From assembly GCA_001510575.1 (NCBI GenBank), contig LNGK01000016.1:186001-250000 (forward strand): a stretch of DNA of 64,000 bases, in the 5' to 3' direction. Below are positions 49,253 to 59,578 of this stretch, piece after piece. The notes under the pieces were generated by a model. That model was not told the DNA's origin. It saw nothing but the letters and a program-made list of their open reading frames with translations, and did not search any database. The translations under genes and the position numbers were made by a program. Each line of letters opens with the position of its first letter. Within the stretch, counting starts at the first letter, position 1. This DNA is from Knoxdaviesia capensis (lineage: Eukaryota > Ascomycota > Sordariomycetes > Microascales > Gondwanamycetaceae).

Positions 49253-50234
49253 CTACCGCCGTCTGCGCCCTCGGCCACGTCCACCCCCGGCCATGGGGCC
49301 CTCCGGCAGTCTTTCGCCGCGGCGCCATTCTCCCCGAGGGATCGGGTTGCCTCCAAAAGCACCGCGCCGCGAGTCGCGCTCTCGGGCAGATCCACCAAAG
49401 CCGTTCTCTCTAGACGAGATACGGCCGCCAAAGCCACCCCCGCCACCACCGCGACCGCCGGCCCCGCCTCCCACGGCGATGTCGGGCCGGTCGCGGCGGA
49501 CGGTGGATGCCGGGGCGACCTCTCCGGTGGACAGGACGGGGAGGATCGCGCAGGACACGTAGTCGCCAATAACGAACCGGGCGTCCCGCAGCGTCATGTC
49601 CTCGTTCTTGATCATCTCGCGGCGCAGCTTGCGCGCATCCTCCGCGACAGACTTGCGAGCCGCCGGCAGACCGCGATCGACGTCCATGTCCCCGTCGTGG
49701 ACGAGGCCATTCGATTCGCTGTCGTCTTCTCGCGGGATATCTAGTGCTCCGGGGGCGTCGCTGCCGACTACGACGCTGCCGAGGTCCTTGACGAGGTAGC
49801 GCGGCTGCACGGAGCGCGAGGACGGCGGCGGCGGCCGGCCACGTGTGCGGCGATCGCGCGGGTCGTGTCTCCGCGGCGGAGGGGAGTGGGTGTCGAGCGA
49901 GCGCACGTCGGGGTAGACGAGCTGGAAGACGAGGCGCGTGCCGACGGCGGGCGCCGGGAGGGCGGTGGGCTTGACGGCTTGGATGTGCAGGGCAAGCTCG
50001 CCGAGGGTGCAGTCGGTAAAGGTGTAGATGTCGACGAACGGCGGTTGGTCGCGGGTGTGGAAGTCTTCGGGCCTGGAAGCGGAAGCGTCAGATGCGGTTA
50101 GTCGGATCAGTCATATCAGAGGCAGTGCTGGGACAAGACAGGGCTCACCGAGGGAATCGACCAAACTTGTAGAAGACTCGTAGGAGGAAAGGCACCGGGC
50201 CGTCGTCGTCTGAGCCGGAGTCGTAGTCGGACAT
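49253..50234 (-). CDS. sap18: SAP18 homologue (Sin3-associated polypeptide p18) with RGG-like tail
   Basis: Two exons on the minus strand, 50234-50149 and 50072-49253, separated by a 76-base intron (donor GTGAGC, CTAAC and CTGAC words, acceptor TTCCAG); 301 residues. Exon 1 begins MSDYDSGSDDDGPVPFLLRV and the splice joins FGRFPR to PEDFHTRDQ. The family pattern is clear: FLLRVFYKFGRF, then IYTFTDCTLGELALHIQAVK, then GTRLVFQLVYPDVRS. The end of the protein is Gly/Arg-rich with RGG-like and FGGR repeats and finishes GRGRGRRRR. SAP18 has a ubiquitin-like fold, bridges the Sin3 histone-deacetylase complex and is part of the ASAP/PSAP splicing complexes. The Arg/Gly tail suggests RNA binding. It is transcribed divergently from PRP18 across 430 bases. 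Confidence 0.9.
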
Positions 50235-50664
50235 TGTGCTCGGAGCGTGTGCTCTGCAGGAATGAAAGGAGATGGAAGAGAGAGAAAGAAGAAAAAAGAT
50301 GGCTAGAAATGGATTCCACCACGTTAGTGAATGGTTGGTTATTGTTTGGGAGAAGTGTTGGCTGCAGACAAGCCCACGATAGCGGGCGGTATCTGGAAGC
50401 TGGAAATCTGGCAGATTAACCCGAATAATACCCGCCACATGAAATTAGTGTAACTGCCTTAACACCATAAACTTCATGAGCTTGTCCAACACATGCGACC
50501 AAGGTTTTCTGGATTGTCCTTCACCACCATTTTCAACCAGCTTCTCAGACTCTTCATCTTCGGTTCAGTCCCAAACTAGCTACTCTGAGCGAGCACTTGA
50601 CTTTGCATTTCTTTCTTTTCTTTCACTCCCACTGTTTTTGCACTGTACGACTCCACCGGCAACC
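50235..50664. promoter_or_regulatory. Shared divergent promoter of SAP18 and PRP18
   Basis: The 430 bases between the two start codons must hold both promoters and leaders. The side nearest SAP18 is purine-rich on the plus strand (pyrimidine-rich for SAP18), and the side nearest PRP18 is pyrimidine-rich on the plus strand, the usual mirror pattern of fungal divergent promoters. No TATA box is obvious. Confidence 0.6.
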
Positions 50665-51784
50665 ATGGACTTCGCGGCGCTCCTCGGCAAGGAGATGGCG
50701 AAGTCGGCCAAGTCCTCGAAGGGCGGAAAAGACGACAAGAAGATCATGCGACGCGCCGAAATCGAAGCCGAGCGGAAAGCCGCATACCTGGCGGAGCAAA
50801 AAGCCCGAGAAGCCGAGCGCGAGGCCAAGGCCGCCGCGAAGCGCAAGCGCGACGAAGAACTCGCGGACGAAAACCGCGTGCGCGACGAGAAGCGCCAGCG
50901 GCTCGCGGAAGAGTCGCGGAAACGCCGCGAAGAGCAGGAGGCGGAGGAGGAGCGCCAGCGGCGACGGCGGCTGGGGCTGCCGGAGCTTCCTGATAAGTCT
51001 GATGCGGCAGACGCCGGCCTGGCCGACGGCGGTGGCGAGGACATACCGGCGGAGGCGCTTGCAGAGAAGCTGCGCGAGCTGGGTGAGCCGGTGCTGCTGT
51101 TCGGCGAAAGCCATCGCGCACAGCTGCGGAGGTACCGCCGGCTGACGACAGTGGTTACGGCCGGTCCGGTCCCCACAACGCTGCAGCTGGTCGAGGAGAA
51201 GGACATGAAGGTGTCCGCCGCTGTGCCGTCGGATACGGCTGGCCGGCAGTACCTGTTCCGCCAGCTGGCATCGTACTTCACGATGGTCCTGGCGGAGTAC
51301 CAGCGCGCAATGGAGCAGGAGAAGCGTGACACCACGACGAGTCGCACAGCGTACAGCGCCATGCTGCAATGTATAGAGGGCATGAAGCCGGTAAGTTCCC
51401 CCGCATCTAGCCCGTTCACCTTGCACTGTTTTTCTAACCCCTTGCCTGCTTCATCTGCAGCTCTTCCGCAAGTTCGAGAGCGGCGACCTCGACGACGAGG
51501 TGCTCAAGCCGATCGTAGAGATCGTGCAGGCAGCGCAGGAGCGGCGCTACGTCGACGCGAACGACGGGTACCTGCGGCTCAGCATCGGCAAGGCGGCGTG
51601 GCCGATCGGCGTGACGATGGTGGGTATCCACGAGCGCAGCGCGCGCGAGAAGCTGCACAACAGCGAAAAGGGCCATGTGATGGGCGACGAGATGACGCGC
51701 AAGTACCTGCAGAGCATCAAGCGCTGCCTGACGTTTGCACAGGTGCGGTGGCCGCCGGATGATATCCAGCAGTTGATGGGGTAG
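50665..51784 (+). CDS. PRP18: Pre-mRNA splicing factor Prp18
   Basis: Exons 50665-51390 and 51461-51784 encode 349 residues. The 70-base intron has donor GTAAGT, branch CTAAC near 51434 and acceptor TCTGCAG. The start MDFAALLGKEMAKSAK is the first ATG of the conserved frame. Residues about 20-130 are a highly charged Glu/Arg/Lys coiled-coil region with nuclear localisation potential. The middle contains a PRP4-like LREIGEP-type motif (LRELGEPVLLFGE). The C-terminal Prp18 domain (about 210-345) includes LFRKFESGDLDDEV, GYLRLSIGKAAWPIGVTMVG, the conserved loop region IHERSAREKL, and YLQSIKRCLTFAQ. Prp18 acts with Slu7 in 3' splice-site selection in the second step of splicing. The length fits human and filamentous fungal Prp18 rather than the shorter yeast protein. 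Confidence 0.95.
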
Positions 51785-52460
51785 GCGGGAGGGGTCTTTG
51801 CGTGTCTGCTTCGGTGTATCCATGGCCGTGGGTTGTGCGCTGCATGCCAGATAGATGTGAAGGGATTATACAGTTATGACGATACATGAAATGCACAAAT
51901 CTTCGGCGTCGAGCGTCCCTTTTTCCTCTCTTCCGTCCGCGCAGCACAAGGTGACCTGATGTGTCCATCCCGTTTGGTTGCGCAACAGCGGTTTTTCTGC
52001 CCAGTATCCGGTGTAACGGCCGCAGAAATACCGGCACTCCCAGCGAACTGTGCCTCTCCACACCGACTAAGTGTTCTCTTTCTTGTGTGGCTGCGTTTCT
52101 CTGAACTCGTCCGCCCGGGTCTTCCGGGCGGACAACGCGACATCATCCCAAGGCTCCGTGTCTCGGCGCACAACCTACCTGTGAGTTCGCGGGGTGTTTC
52201 GCCGGAGCTGGGCTTCCAAGATGCCCTGCATGGGCCATTACGTACTTGTCGTAAATAGATACCGTCTCCCCCTTTTGGACTGGCTCCCTCACCGGCGGTC
52301 ACCGGACGTGAGGTTACAACCGTGCCAGCCGTAGCCGTGTCTCACAGATTAACGGGTGTGGCTCGCTTGCGAGTTCGGACTGGCCAGTGTATGCACGCAA
52401 TTTGGGTGTTGTATGACTGCCTGGGCATGTTTCAGTTGTCTCCAACTGCACACACAGGCA

Positions 52461-52498
<38 letters not shown>

Positions 52499-54431
52499 AT
52501 ATGCGACACACATACTCGGGTTAACGAGCTGGTCGGATGACTCGACGTTCACCTGGGAGCTTGGGTGTTTGGCGCCGCGTCTTATTGGCTGTGCGCGGTT
52601 GGTCCCGGGTTCCGCTGTGGTGCGGCACGGCAGCGAGTCTGAAGACAAGAAGCTGCTGAGAGAGCGAGACAACAGCGAAGAGCGACACGGAGAGGGGTAG
52701 GGATCTCTCAGCGGGGCGGAAGGTGAGTCGACGTCCCGTCACGACAAAAGCGACACCGCCAGAGAGTCGGCTTTGGCCCGTTCAGATACGGGGGATCCTC
52801 ATACAGTGCTTATCGCAAGGTGTGTTTCCCCTCCCTCCTGTCAGCCCAACAAGTGGGTGCCCAACATGCACAGTGGCTTTTGCTTTCTGCAGTGGAGCTC
52901 ACAAGCCGGGTCTGGCCTTTGTTTTTCTTCTGTAGTGTGCACGAAGCAGACCGTGCTGCGACGACGGCGAAGAACTGCGAAAACAGCAGAAAAAGGCGTG
53001 TGAGGCGTGCGTTATCGACGATCCGAGTCAATAGGACGTGCAGGTGAAAGGTGGTACGGGCTTTGCATTCCTCTTGATTCCTCTCTTTTCGTTCTTTTGG
53101 TGAGTCCTGTTGCTGCCGAGCTAGCCTCTTCTCGTCTGCATCGGCATTTTGTTCCCCTCCTGGTATAACTTGGCTGCCTACTGTATATCCAGGCTTTTCA
53201 GCCGGTGCCGGACGCCATTATATTGCGAGACAAACACGTATCAACGTCTCCAGACTACTTGGAGGACTGAAGGATGCGCAATTTATTGCACTATAAACGA
53301 ACTCTCTTCTTCATAGAGTTGTAGTAAGCAGTCCACGATGAAGAAGGATTGTCATATGATTCCCGGTTGCAGCAATTATCGACAGGCCGGTTGGATGTAA
53401 CCCTTGCCCTGGGCTGTAAAGAGCGTGGGGAAGACGGACAGGCGGTCTCCCTCTCTCCCTCTTCTCTCGCACTTTTTGCCCTTCACATCGGGCTAGCAGC
53501 TTTCCACATAGACTTACATGCTGTGCTATTGAGCTCCAAAAGGTTGAGGTTCCCTTGCTTGCTTACGGTCGTCTCCCCACACAGCCTCCTCCACCGCTAC
53601 AGGACCCAAGAGCCCACCCACACTCTTTCATTTCTCTTCCCTCTGCTTCCTGCATGCATGCATGACTCCCTCCCTCCCTCCGTATTGTGCGCTGCTACAG
53701 TCTATTACCGTGAAAGCACTCGATAAGACCCAACGGGAGGGCAGCGTTGACTGCTCTATTACTCTTCTGCCTATATCAGGTCCTGGTATTGCGATTATAT
53801 CCGGTCTAAGCCAGGAGGATGCCCGTTATGCCTTGCATAGATGCTGAGTAGAGCACTGGTGTACTGCACTGTTGCGGTTCTGGCCCTTGAATGTAACCCG
53901 GACTGCCATTACTCACAGTCGGTGGCCCCCGACTTCTCACCTACCAGCCACATGCACAATGGATTCCTATATGAAGATTCACTCCCCCATATTTTCTCAT
54001 TGTAATTTACTAAGTCGCCTTCTAGTTCAATTTCTATTTGTTCTTTTTCCATGATATATTTTCCGGAGTTTCGAAGATTTGCTACGACTTGTCTGGCCTT
54101 TTCGCTTCGCCGAGTCCGACCACACGGCTTCCGAATAGCGGTCAAAACTCCGTTGCATTCCCAACCACCTAAACCAATCACCACGAGAAACTTCACTTTC
54201 CTATTCTAATATCCTTTTCGGGCTGCTGCCGCGACTCTGACCCAATAATTATCCTGCATCCCGGTGGCCCTGAGCCGCTTCCGTCCCCCTACAGGCTGTT
54301 CAACCCGAGCCCAGCCCTATCGCTACCCAACACCAGCATTCTTCTGCACACCGGTGCCAGCGTGTCTCAGTCACCGCCTCGTGCCACGTCTGCCAACCGC
54401 CGCTCTCACCTTTTCGGTTGTTGTTGATATC
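51785..54431. other. Intergenic region between PRP18 and the small membrane protein gene
   Basis: No supported gene. It contains a (CA)n microsatellite at 52463-52495 and only short frames without recognisable domains. The stretch from about 53440 is moderately pyrimidine-rich on the plus strand and may belong to the promoter of the gene at 54432. Confidence 0.5.
52463..52495. repeat. (CA)n microsatellite
   Basis: About sixteen perfect CA units in intergenic DNA. Confidence 0.95.
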
Positions 54432-54992
54432 ATGCCGGCGTTATTACCCGAGCTCCAGCTCGGCCCGGCCCCGCTGCCAGCACCGGTGCTGGCCCGCTCC
54501 CCGGCTCCGGTCGCCGCCCCCCAGTCGGCCCCCACCGACCCACCGCCGATCCCGCCCGGTACCACCGTGTACGCCGGCAGCTCGTCCAACCTATCCAACG
54601 CAGAGATCGGCGCCATCATCGGCTCGATCGTCGGCTTCGTGGCGCTCGTGCTGCTGCTGTGGCACTGCAGTCCCGCCGACCCCCTGCGGCGGCGGCAGCA
54701 CCGCCGCGCAAAGCAGAACCCGAAGCAGCAGTACGACCCGCGGACGGCCTCGGGGACCAGCGGCGTCAGGCTGGTGTACGACCAGACCGGGCGTGCGTTC
54801 CTGTTCGATCCGGCCACAGGCGCTACGAAGGCGGTGGACCCGCAGCGGCCGGTCGCGGCGTTCACGACGAGCCAGGTGCGGCGCGGCGTGGTGCCGCTGC
54901 AGGTGCAGCGGTATGACGAGTTAAAGCCGCAGTACTCAAATCTGCCGCGGAGTCCGAACCGGGCGACTTCGGTGCGGTACAACCGGTACTAA
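54432..54992 (+). CDS. Small single-pass membrane protein of unknown function
   Basis: A 186-residue frame from the ATG at 54432; the frame stays open upstream to 54264, but no earlier ATG was found in it. Residues 11-43 are Pro/Ala-rich. Residues about 57-78 (NAEIGAIIGSIVGFVALVLL) form one transmembrane helix with small-residue GxxxG-like spacing. A strongly basic stretch (RRRQHRRAK) follows directly, so the C-terminal part should be cytosolic. The cytosolic tail of about 105 residues contains LVYDQTGRAFLFDPATGATK and is Arg/Tyr-rich at its end. Third positions are G/C-rich as in the neighbouring real genes, and the plus-strand frame is favoured over the equally long minus-strand shadow by this topology. 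I recognise no family. An unannotated upstream exon carrying a signal peptide is possible. Confidence 0.65.
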   Translation: MPALLPELQLGPAPLPAPVLARSPAPVAAPQSAPTDPPPIPPGTTVYAGSSSNLSNAEIGAIIGSIVGFVALVLLLWHCSPADPLRRRQHRRAKQNPKQQYDPRTASGTSGVRLVYDQTGRAFLFDPATGATKAVDPQRPVAAFTTSQVRRGVVPLQVQRYDELKPQYSNLPRSPNRATSVRYNRY

Positions 54993-55616
54993 GCTGAGGC
55001 TCAGCCTTGTTGTCGGATGTCCTGTCCTCCATGTTCTCACCAAGGTCTGCCCGGGTAAGTCGCCTTGCATGCTGTTGCCCTGCTGTCTATGATCCCCCTT
55101 TGAGCTTCTATAGCCACATCAGATACCCTTTCTCTGCATTATATTTATTTACCACTCTCTTCTAATACTGTTTTCTATTATTCTTGTTTTTTTTTTGGGA
55201 TAGGGGTATTGCCCTCCCACAATTCCTATATCATTATTTATATCCACAAACATCACAATGCCCGGTGTTTGCACGTGAAGGGCATTTATATCAATATCAA
55301 AATTCACTCTTATCATAATTCTCTACATCTGTATTATTCGGCCTCCTGTGAATAATTTTGGCAGCCTTTTCCACGACTATAAATTGAAGCCTACGATCCC
55401 TCTTCCTCTTCCTCAAACTTCCTCCTTCTTTCTTTCTTTCTTCTTCTCTTTCTCTCCAGATTAAATTCTACCTCGCAAACTTCCTTTCTGTTCGTTTGAC
55501 TTCCTCTCTTACCCTTGACTTTCTAGTATTATTCTAACTTACTCTGACCTCTTATCTCTTTCTTATACCTATAGCTTCCTTCTATTCTCTTCGTTATCAA
55601 ATACCACGAGTCTTTC
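54993..55616 (+). other. Intergenic region with promoter of the secreted Cys-rich protein
   Basis: After the 3' end of the small membrane protein gene this stretch is T/C-rich, with TTTCTTTCTTTCTTTC near 55430 and a well-placed TATA box at 55378. It is otherwise empty. Confidence 0.6.
55378..55383 (+). promoter_or_regulatory. TATA box of the secreted Cys-rich protein gene
   Basis: TATAAA stands 234 bases before the start codon and is followed by a CT-rich stretch (about 55400-55600), the usual order in strongly expressed fungal genes. It is the clearest core promoter in the window. Confidence 0.6.
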
Positions 55617-56861
55617 ATGATGAAGGTCAGTATCCTACACTTATCTCATCGATTGCCTCTGAACGAGCTGTCATACTAACTCTTATATATAGACCTCTAC
55701 CCTTCTTCTCGCCCTCCCGGCCATCCTGGCCTACGTCAAGGCTGACGCTACTAACACTGCTGGTGGCATCATCATTGGCACAGGCACTCCTGCCGAGGTC
55801 ACCTCGACCGCATCTGACGATTTTGGTCCCACCATGATCTTCAAATGCCCGACCCCGGATCAGGCCGTCAAGTGCCGCAGAGATATTCCGGACTGCAAGA
55901 TGCCTGTCTCGGAGTGGCCCGACAAGTGCCTGGATTGCCGGTGCTTTGTCCTTCCCAAGGAGCCCCCGATGGTGGTAAGTCTCAATCTGCCCATCTATAT
56001 GCTGCGCTAAGTCTAACGATACCTGAATCTGCTTCCCAGGACTCGCCCACTACTACCATCGTCCCTCCTACGTTCCTCACCGTCCGCCGCACCGTCGCCG
56101 GCGTTCCCCGTCCTATGACTAAGGACGCTTCGGAGTCCGAGCAGGGCGGCCACGGACCCGTCTTCCCCTACCCCTTCCCCCCGGCTCCCTTCACCCCGAA
56201 CATCACTGCGGCCTTCCCCATGGGCAACGGCACCGGTGTCTACACCGACACGCGCCCCCGCCCTTCGGGCTGCGTCCTCCGCGGCATGCGTGGTCATCGC
56301 TGCTCCGGTATGACCGTCCCCGCCGGTCCCACCACCTCTAAGGTCACCTGGGTGCCCCACAGCACCTCGACCTCCGCCGACACCGACACCGGTCTTGGCG
56401 TCATCACGCTGCCGATCCCCACCGGCCACCCGCTGCCCAAGCCCACCGAAAACCCCATCATGCCGTCGGTCAGCACCGCCACCCCCGAGGAGACCCCCCA
56501 GACCTCGACCATGACCACTAAGACCAGCCTCAAGTTCTGGCCCCCCATCGTTCCCACGATCCCCCTGCCCATCCCCACCGATGAGGCCAGCGCGCCGTGG
56601 GCCAGCACCACACCCGATGCGGCCCCCCATTTCTCGACCGTGATCGCCGGGACAACCATCAAGATCTGGATCCCGACCGTTCCCGCCCCCGCCCCCGAAG
56701 GCCCGACTTTCACCCGCACCCACGAACTCCCCGTTATCACCCACACCCACGGCGGTGTCCCGATCACCTGGGACATGGGCTGGCCCTCGTCGGAGGACGC
56801 CACCAGAATCCCCGGCGGCCAGGTCAACCCCGTTGAGCCCATCCCTACGGAGACCATGTAA
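55617..56861 (+). CDS. Secreted Cys-rich, Thr/Pro-rich protein of unknown function
   Basis: Three exons, 55617-55625, 55693-55974 and 56040-56861; 370 residues. Exon 1 is only nine bases (MMK). Intron 1 has donor GTCAGT, a TACTAAC branch and acceptor ATATATAG; intron 2 has GTAAGT, CTAAC and TTCCCAG. Joining them in phase 0 gives a clean signal peptide (MMKTSTLLLALPAILAYVKA). A compact six-cysteine module follows with spacing C-x8-C-x6-C-x10-C-x2-C-x-C (Cys 55, 64, 71, 82, 85, 87), and a second Cys pair lies in SGCVLRGMRGHRCSG. The remaining part is Pro/Thr/Ser-rich with imperfect repeats (TSLKFWPPIVPTIPLPIP and TTIKIWIPTVPAPAP, and a weaker TSKVTWVPHS). There is no C-terminal hydrophobic GPI signal, so release into the medium or wall is expected. 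A role as wall protein or secreted effector is possible but not shown. Confidence 0.8.
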
Positions 56862-56973
56862 GGCACACAAATCATGTGTACGCGCCGGTCAGCATGATCC
56901 GCTATCGCACGTTGCCGAGAGGCTTTGCTTGTTGCTTCTGCGATTGTGTGGTCCAGAGACCATGGTTCTCTCT

Positions 56974-57012
56974 TCCCCTTTCCCTTTCCCTTTTCCCTTT
57001 CCTTTTCCCTTC
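56974..57012. repeat. CCCTTT-type pyrimidine tandem repeat
   Basis: An imperfect tandem of CCCTTT/CCTTTT units, followed by TTTCTTTCTTTC. Simple-sequence DNA just after the secreted protein gene. Confidence 0.85.
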
Positions 57013-57463
57013 CTTTCTTTCTTTCTTTAGTTTGTTCCTACATGGGTTTTGATTTCTTTCGTTTTTCTTTTTGGGAGGAGTGATTGGTTTTGGAGCTGCT
57101 GCCGTTGGTGAGAACCGCAGCCGAGTTGAGATACCCGTTCGTTTTGATTTGGAGGTAGTAGTTGGTGGTATCCGTCTTTGTTTCATGAATCAATCATTTT
57201 CCCTTCCTTTGGCCTCGCATCTAAATGTCCATTCAAATTGTCTCACATGTATGTAGATTCTCACTTTTCTGGGTTATACTGGTTGGCTGGGTCGTTGGAG
57301 ACGTCTTGAGCCTCATCGCTAATTACACGAGTCAGCGTAGTGCCGTACTGAATTGCACAGATGCTGTTCTCACCAAATAATTGAGGCAGACATATATCGT
57401 TGCTTCTTGAAGACAATTCTCTCCCAAGGAGGAGGGTCCGTGTAAGTGAAAGTGTAGCACCTC

Positions 57464-57477
57464 TAGGGTTAGGGTTA
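57464..57477 (+). promoter_or_regulatory. Telomere-like repeat word in the CBS promoter
   Basis: TAGGGTTAGGGTTA is just over two TTAGGG units. Such words in promoters can be bound by TRF/Tbf1-like Myb proteins. It stands 267 bases before the cystathionine beta-synthase start. Confidence 0.4.
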
Positions 57478-57743
57478 TGGTTGCGGCTAGACGCGGCACA
57501 TGAAACCCCGTCATTTCAGCTGCTTTTTAGATGATCTGAATGGCTTGATGAATTTTCGTCATTGTCTTCTTCTCAAATTTCTCGCCGAATCCTAGGTGAC
57601 AAACCTGAATAACAACCTTCGAGATTTCTAGATACACGCACTCTCACTGAAACTCACAAACTTTCCTGGCTGCTTCATTACGCTGAACGCCCCTCCCAAC
57701 CCCCAACCCTAACAATTCTGCCCCGCCTCTCCGCACGCCACCG

Positions 57744-59372
57744 ATGGCTTCACAAACGACAGCCCGCACCCCGCCGCCGAAGGCGTTGTCGGCCTCGGAG
57801 CTGATTGGCAACACGCCGCTGGTCCGGCTCAACAAGATCCCGCAGTCGCTGGGCATTGAGTGCGATGTGTACGCCAAGGTTGAGCTCTTCAACGCCGGCG
57901 GTAGCGTGAAGGACCGCATTGCGCTGCGCATGATCGAGAATGCCGAGAAGTCCGGCCGCATCAAGCCGGGCGACACCCTGATTGAGCCTACCAGCGGAAA
58001 TACGTATGTCAATAGCTTCTATTGCGCTGATGCAGTCTCCTTTGTTGAAAAATGCTAACGTTGCTGCAGTGGAATTGGCCTGGCCCTGGTTGCCGCCATC
58101 AAGGGATACAAAACCATCATCACCCTCCCGGAGAAGATGTCCGCCGAGAAGGTGTCGGTGCTCCGCGCTCTCGGCGCCACCATCATCCGCACGCCGACCC
58201 AGGCCGCCTGGGACAGCCCCGAGTCGCACATTGGCGTGGCGCGCCGTCTCGAGAAGGAGCTTCCCAACGCGCACATCCTCGACCAGTACTCCAACGTCGA
58301 CAACCCGGAGGCGCACGAGTTCGGCACGGCCGAGGAGGTGTGGCAGCAGACCGGCGGCAAGATCAACGCGATCGTGGCGGGCGCGGGCACCGGCGGCACC
58401 ATCACCGGCCTGGCGCGCGGCCTGAAGAAGCACGACCCGAACATCAAGGTTGTGGCGGCCGACCCGCAGGGCTCGATCCTGGCGCTCCCGGAGAGCCTCA
58501 ACGCCGAGCACGAGAACGAGTCGTACAAGGTCGAGGGCATTGGCTACGATTTCATCCCCGATGTGCTGGACCGGTCGCTGGTGGACCTGTGGTACAAGAC
58601 CGAGGACCGCGAGTCGTTCAAGCTTGCACGCCGGCTGATTGCTGAGGAGGGTCTCCTTGTTGGAGGCAGCTCGGGATCGGCCATGGCGGCCATGATCCGG
58701 GCTGTCAAGGACCTGGGCCTGGGCAAGGGCGACACCGTCGTTGTTATCCTGCCTGATAGCATCCGCAGCTATCTGTCCAAGTTCGCCGACGATGACTGGA
58801 TGGCGGCCAACGGACTGCTCGACGACGAGCCTGCTGCTGCATCGACCCCGGCCGCCGCGCCTGCCCCGATTGCCGCAGACCCGTATCACGGCGCCACCAT
58901 CCGCGACCTGCGGTTGAAGCCGGTGACGTCGGTTGTATCGACCAGCCTGTGCGCCGACGCCATCGAGACGATGCGCGACAAGGGCTTCGACCAGCTCCCC
59001 GTGGTCTCGCCCGGCGCCGGCAGCAGCCGGCTGGTCGGCCTGGTGACGCTGGGCAACCTGCTGAGCTATATCTCCAAGGGCCGCGCCACGCCGCAGAGCC
59101 CGGTGTCCGCGGTCATGTTCGACTTTAGCCGCATCGACGAGGTGGTGACGGATGCGCGGGACGCCGTCGAGGCCGGCGGCTCCGGTGCAGGCGGGCGCCA
59201 CCAGCGGCGGTTTGTCGAGATCACGCTCGACACGCCGCTGTCGACGCTGTCGCGCTTCTTCGAGTGGAACTCGGCGGCGATCGTCACCGAGGACAAGGCG
59301 CTGTCGAAGCCGCTGGCGGTAGTGACCAAGGTGGATCTGCTGAGCTGGATGGTGCGCAACAGTCGCATGTAA
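57744..59372 (+). CDS. CYS4: Cystathionine beta-synthase
   Basis: Exons 57744-58003 and 58070-59372 encode 520 residues; the 66-base intron has GTATGT, CTAAC and CTGCAG signals and splices SGNT to GIGLA. This PLP enzyme condenses homocysteine with serine to cystathionine in transsulfuration, in the cytosol. Lys56 in NAGGSVKDR is the expected PLP Schiff-base lysine, SGNT (84-87) contacts the substrate and cofactor, and GAGTGGT (191-197) is the phosphate-binding loop. The catalytic core ends near residue 345. A Pro/Ala linker leads to a C-terminal regulatory region (about 375-520) with paired CBS motifs. The protein starts almost directly with the catalytic core, so it lacks the N-terminal heme domain of animal CBS, as in yeast Cys4. 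It is convergent with the SRP receptor beta gene, 206 bases apart. Confidence 0.96.
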
Positions 59373-59578
59373 TGCGGGGATAAGCGCGAGCAGGCAGTAC
59401 TTAGATCTATCTCTAACGAAATTTGGTCGGGGTTGCATTCAACAGACGGTATTTACATAGAGAACGGAATTGGGAATAAAGTTTATGAAGCCAAGAATAT
59501 TGAGTGTTATCAACTATGTTTAGTGGTGCATGAATTAAAGCGGGAGAAAAAAACGAAAACCCAATCAAGCATGAGAAC

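Larger units (their letters stand above)
56862..57743. other. Intergenic region upstream of cystathionine beta-synthase
   Basis: It contains a CCCTTT-type pyrimidine repeat (about 56974-57012) in the likely 3' UTR of the secreted protein gene, and two telomere-like words: TAGGGTTAGGGTTA at 57464-57477 and AACCCTAAC at 57705-57713, the latter 31 bases before the start codon at 57744. No gene is seen. Confidence 0.6.

Noticed and set aside
55845..56039. Start of the secreted protein at an internal ATG in another frame (MPDPGSGRQ...)
   Set aside because: This frame runs through intron 2. Splicing at 55625/55693 and 55974/56040 gives a signal peptide and Cys module instead.
57750..59438. 562-residue minus-strand frame
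   Set aside because: Antisense shadow of cystathionine beta-synthase, which has all catalytic motifs on the plus strand.
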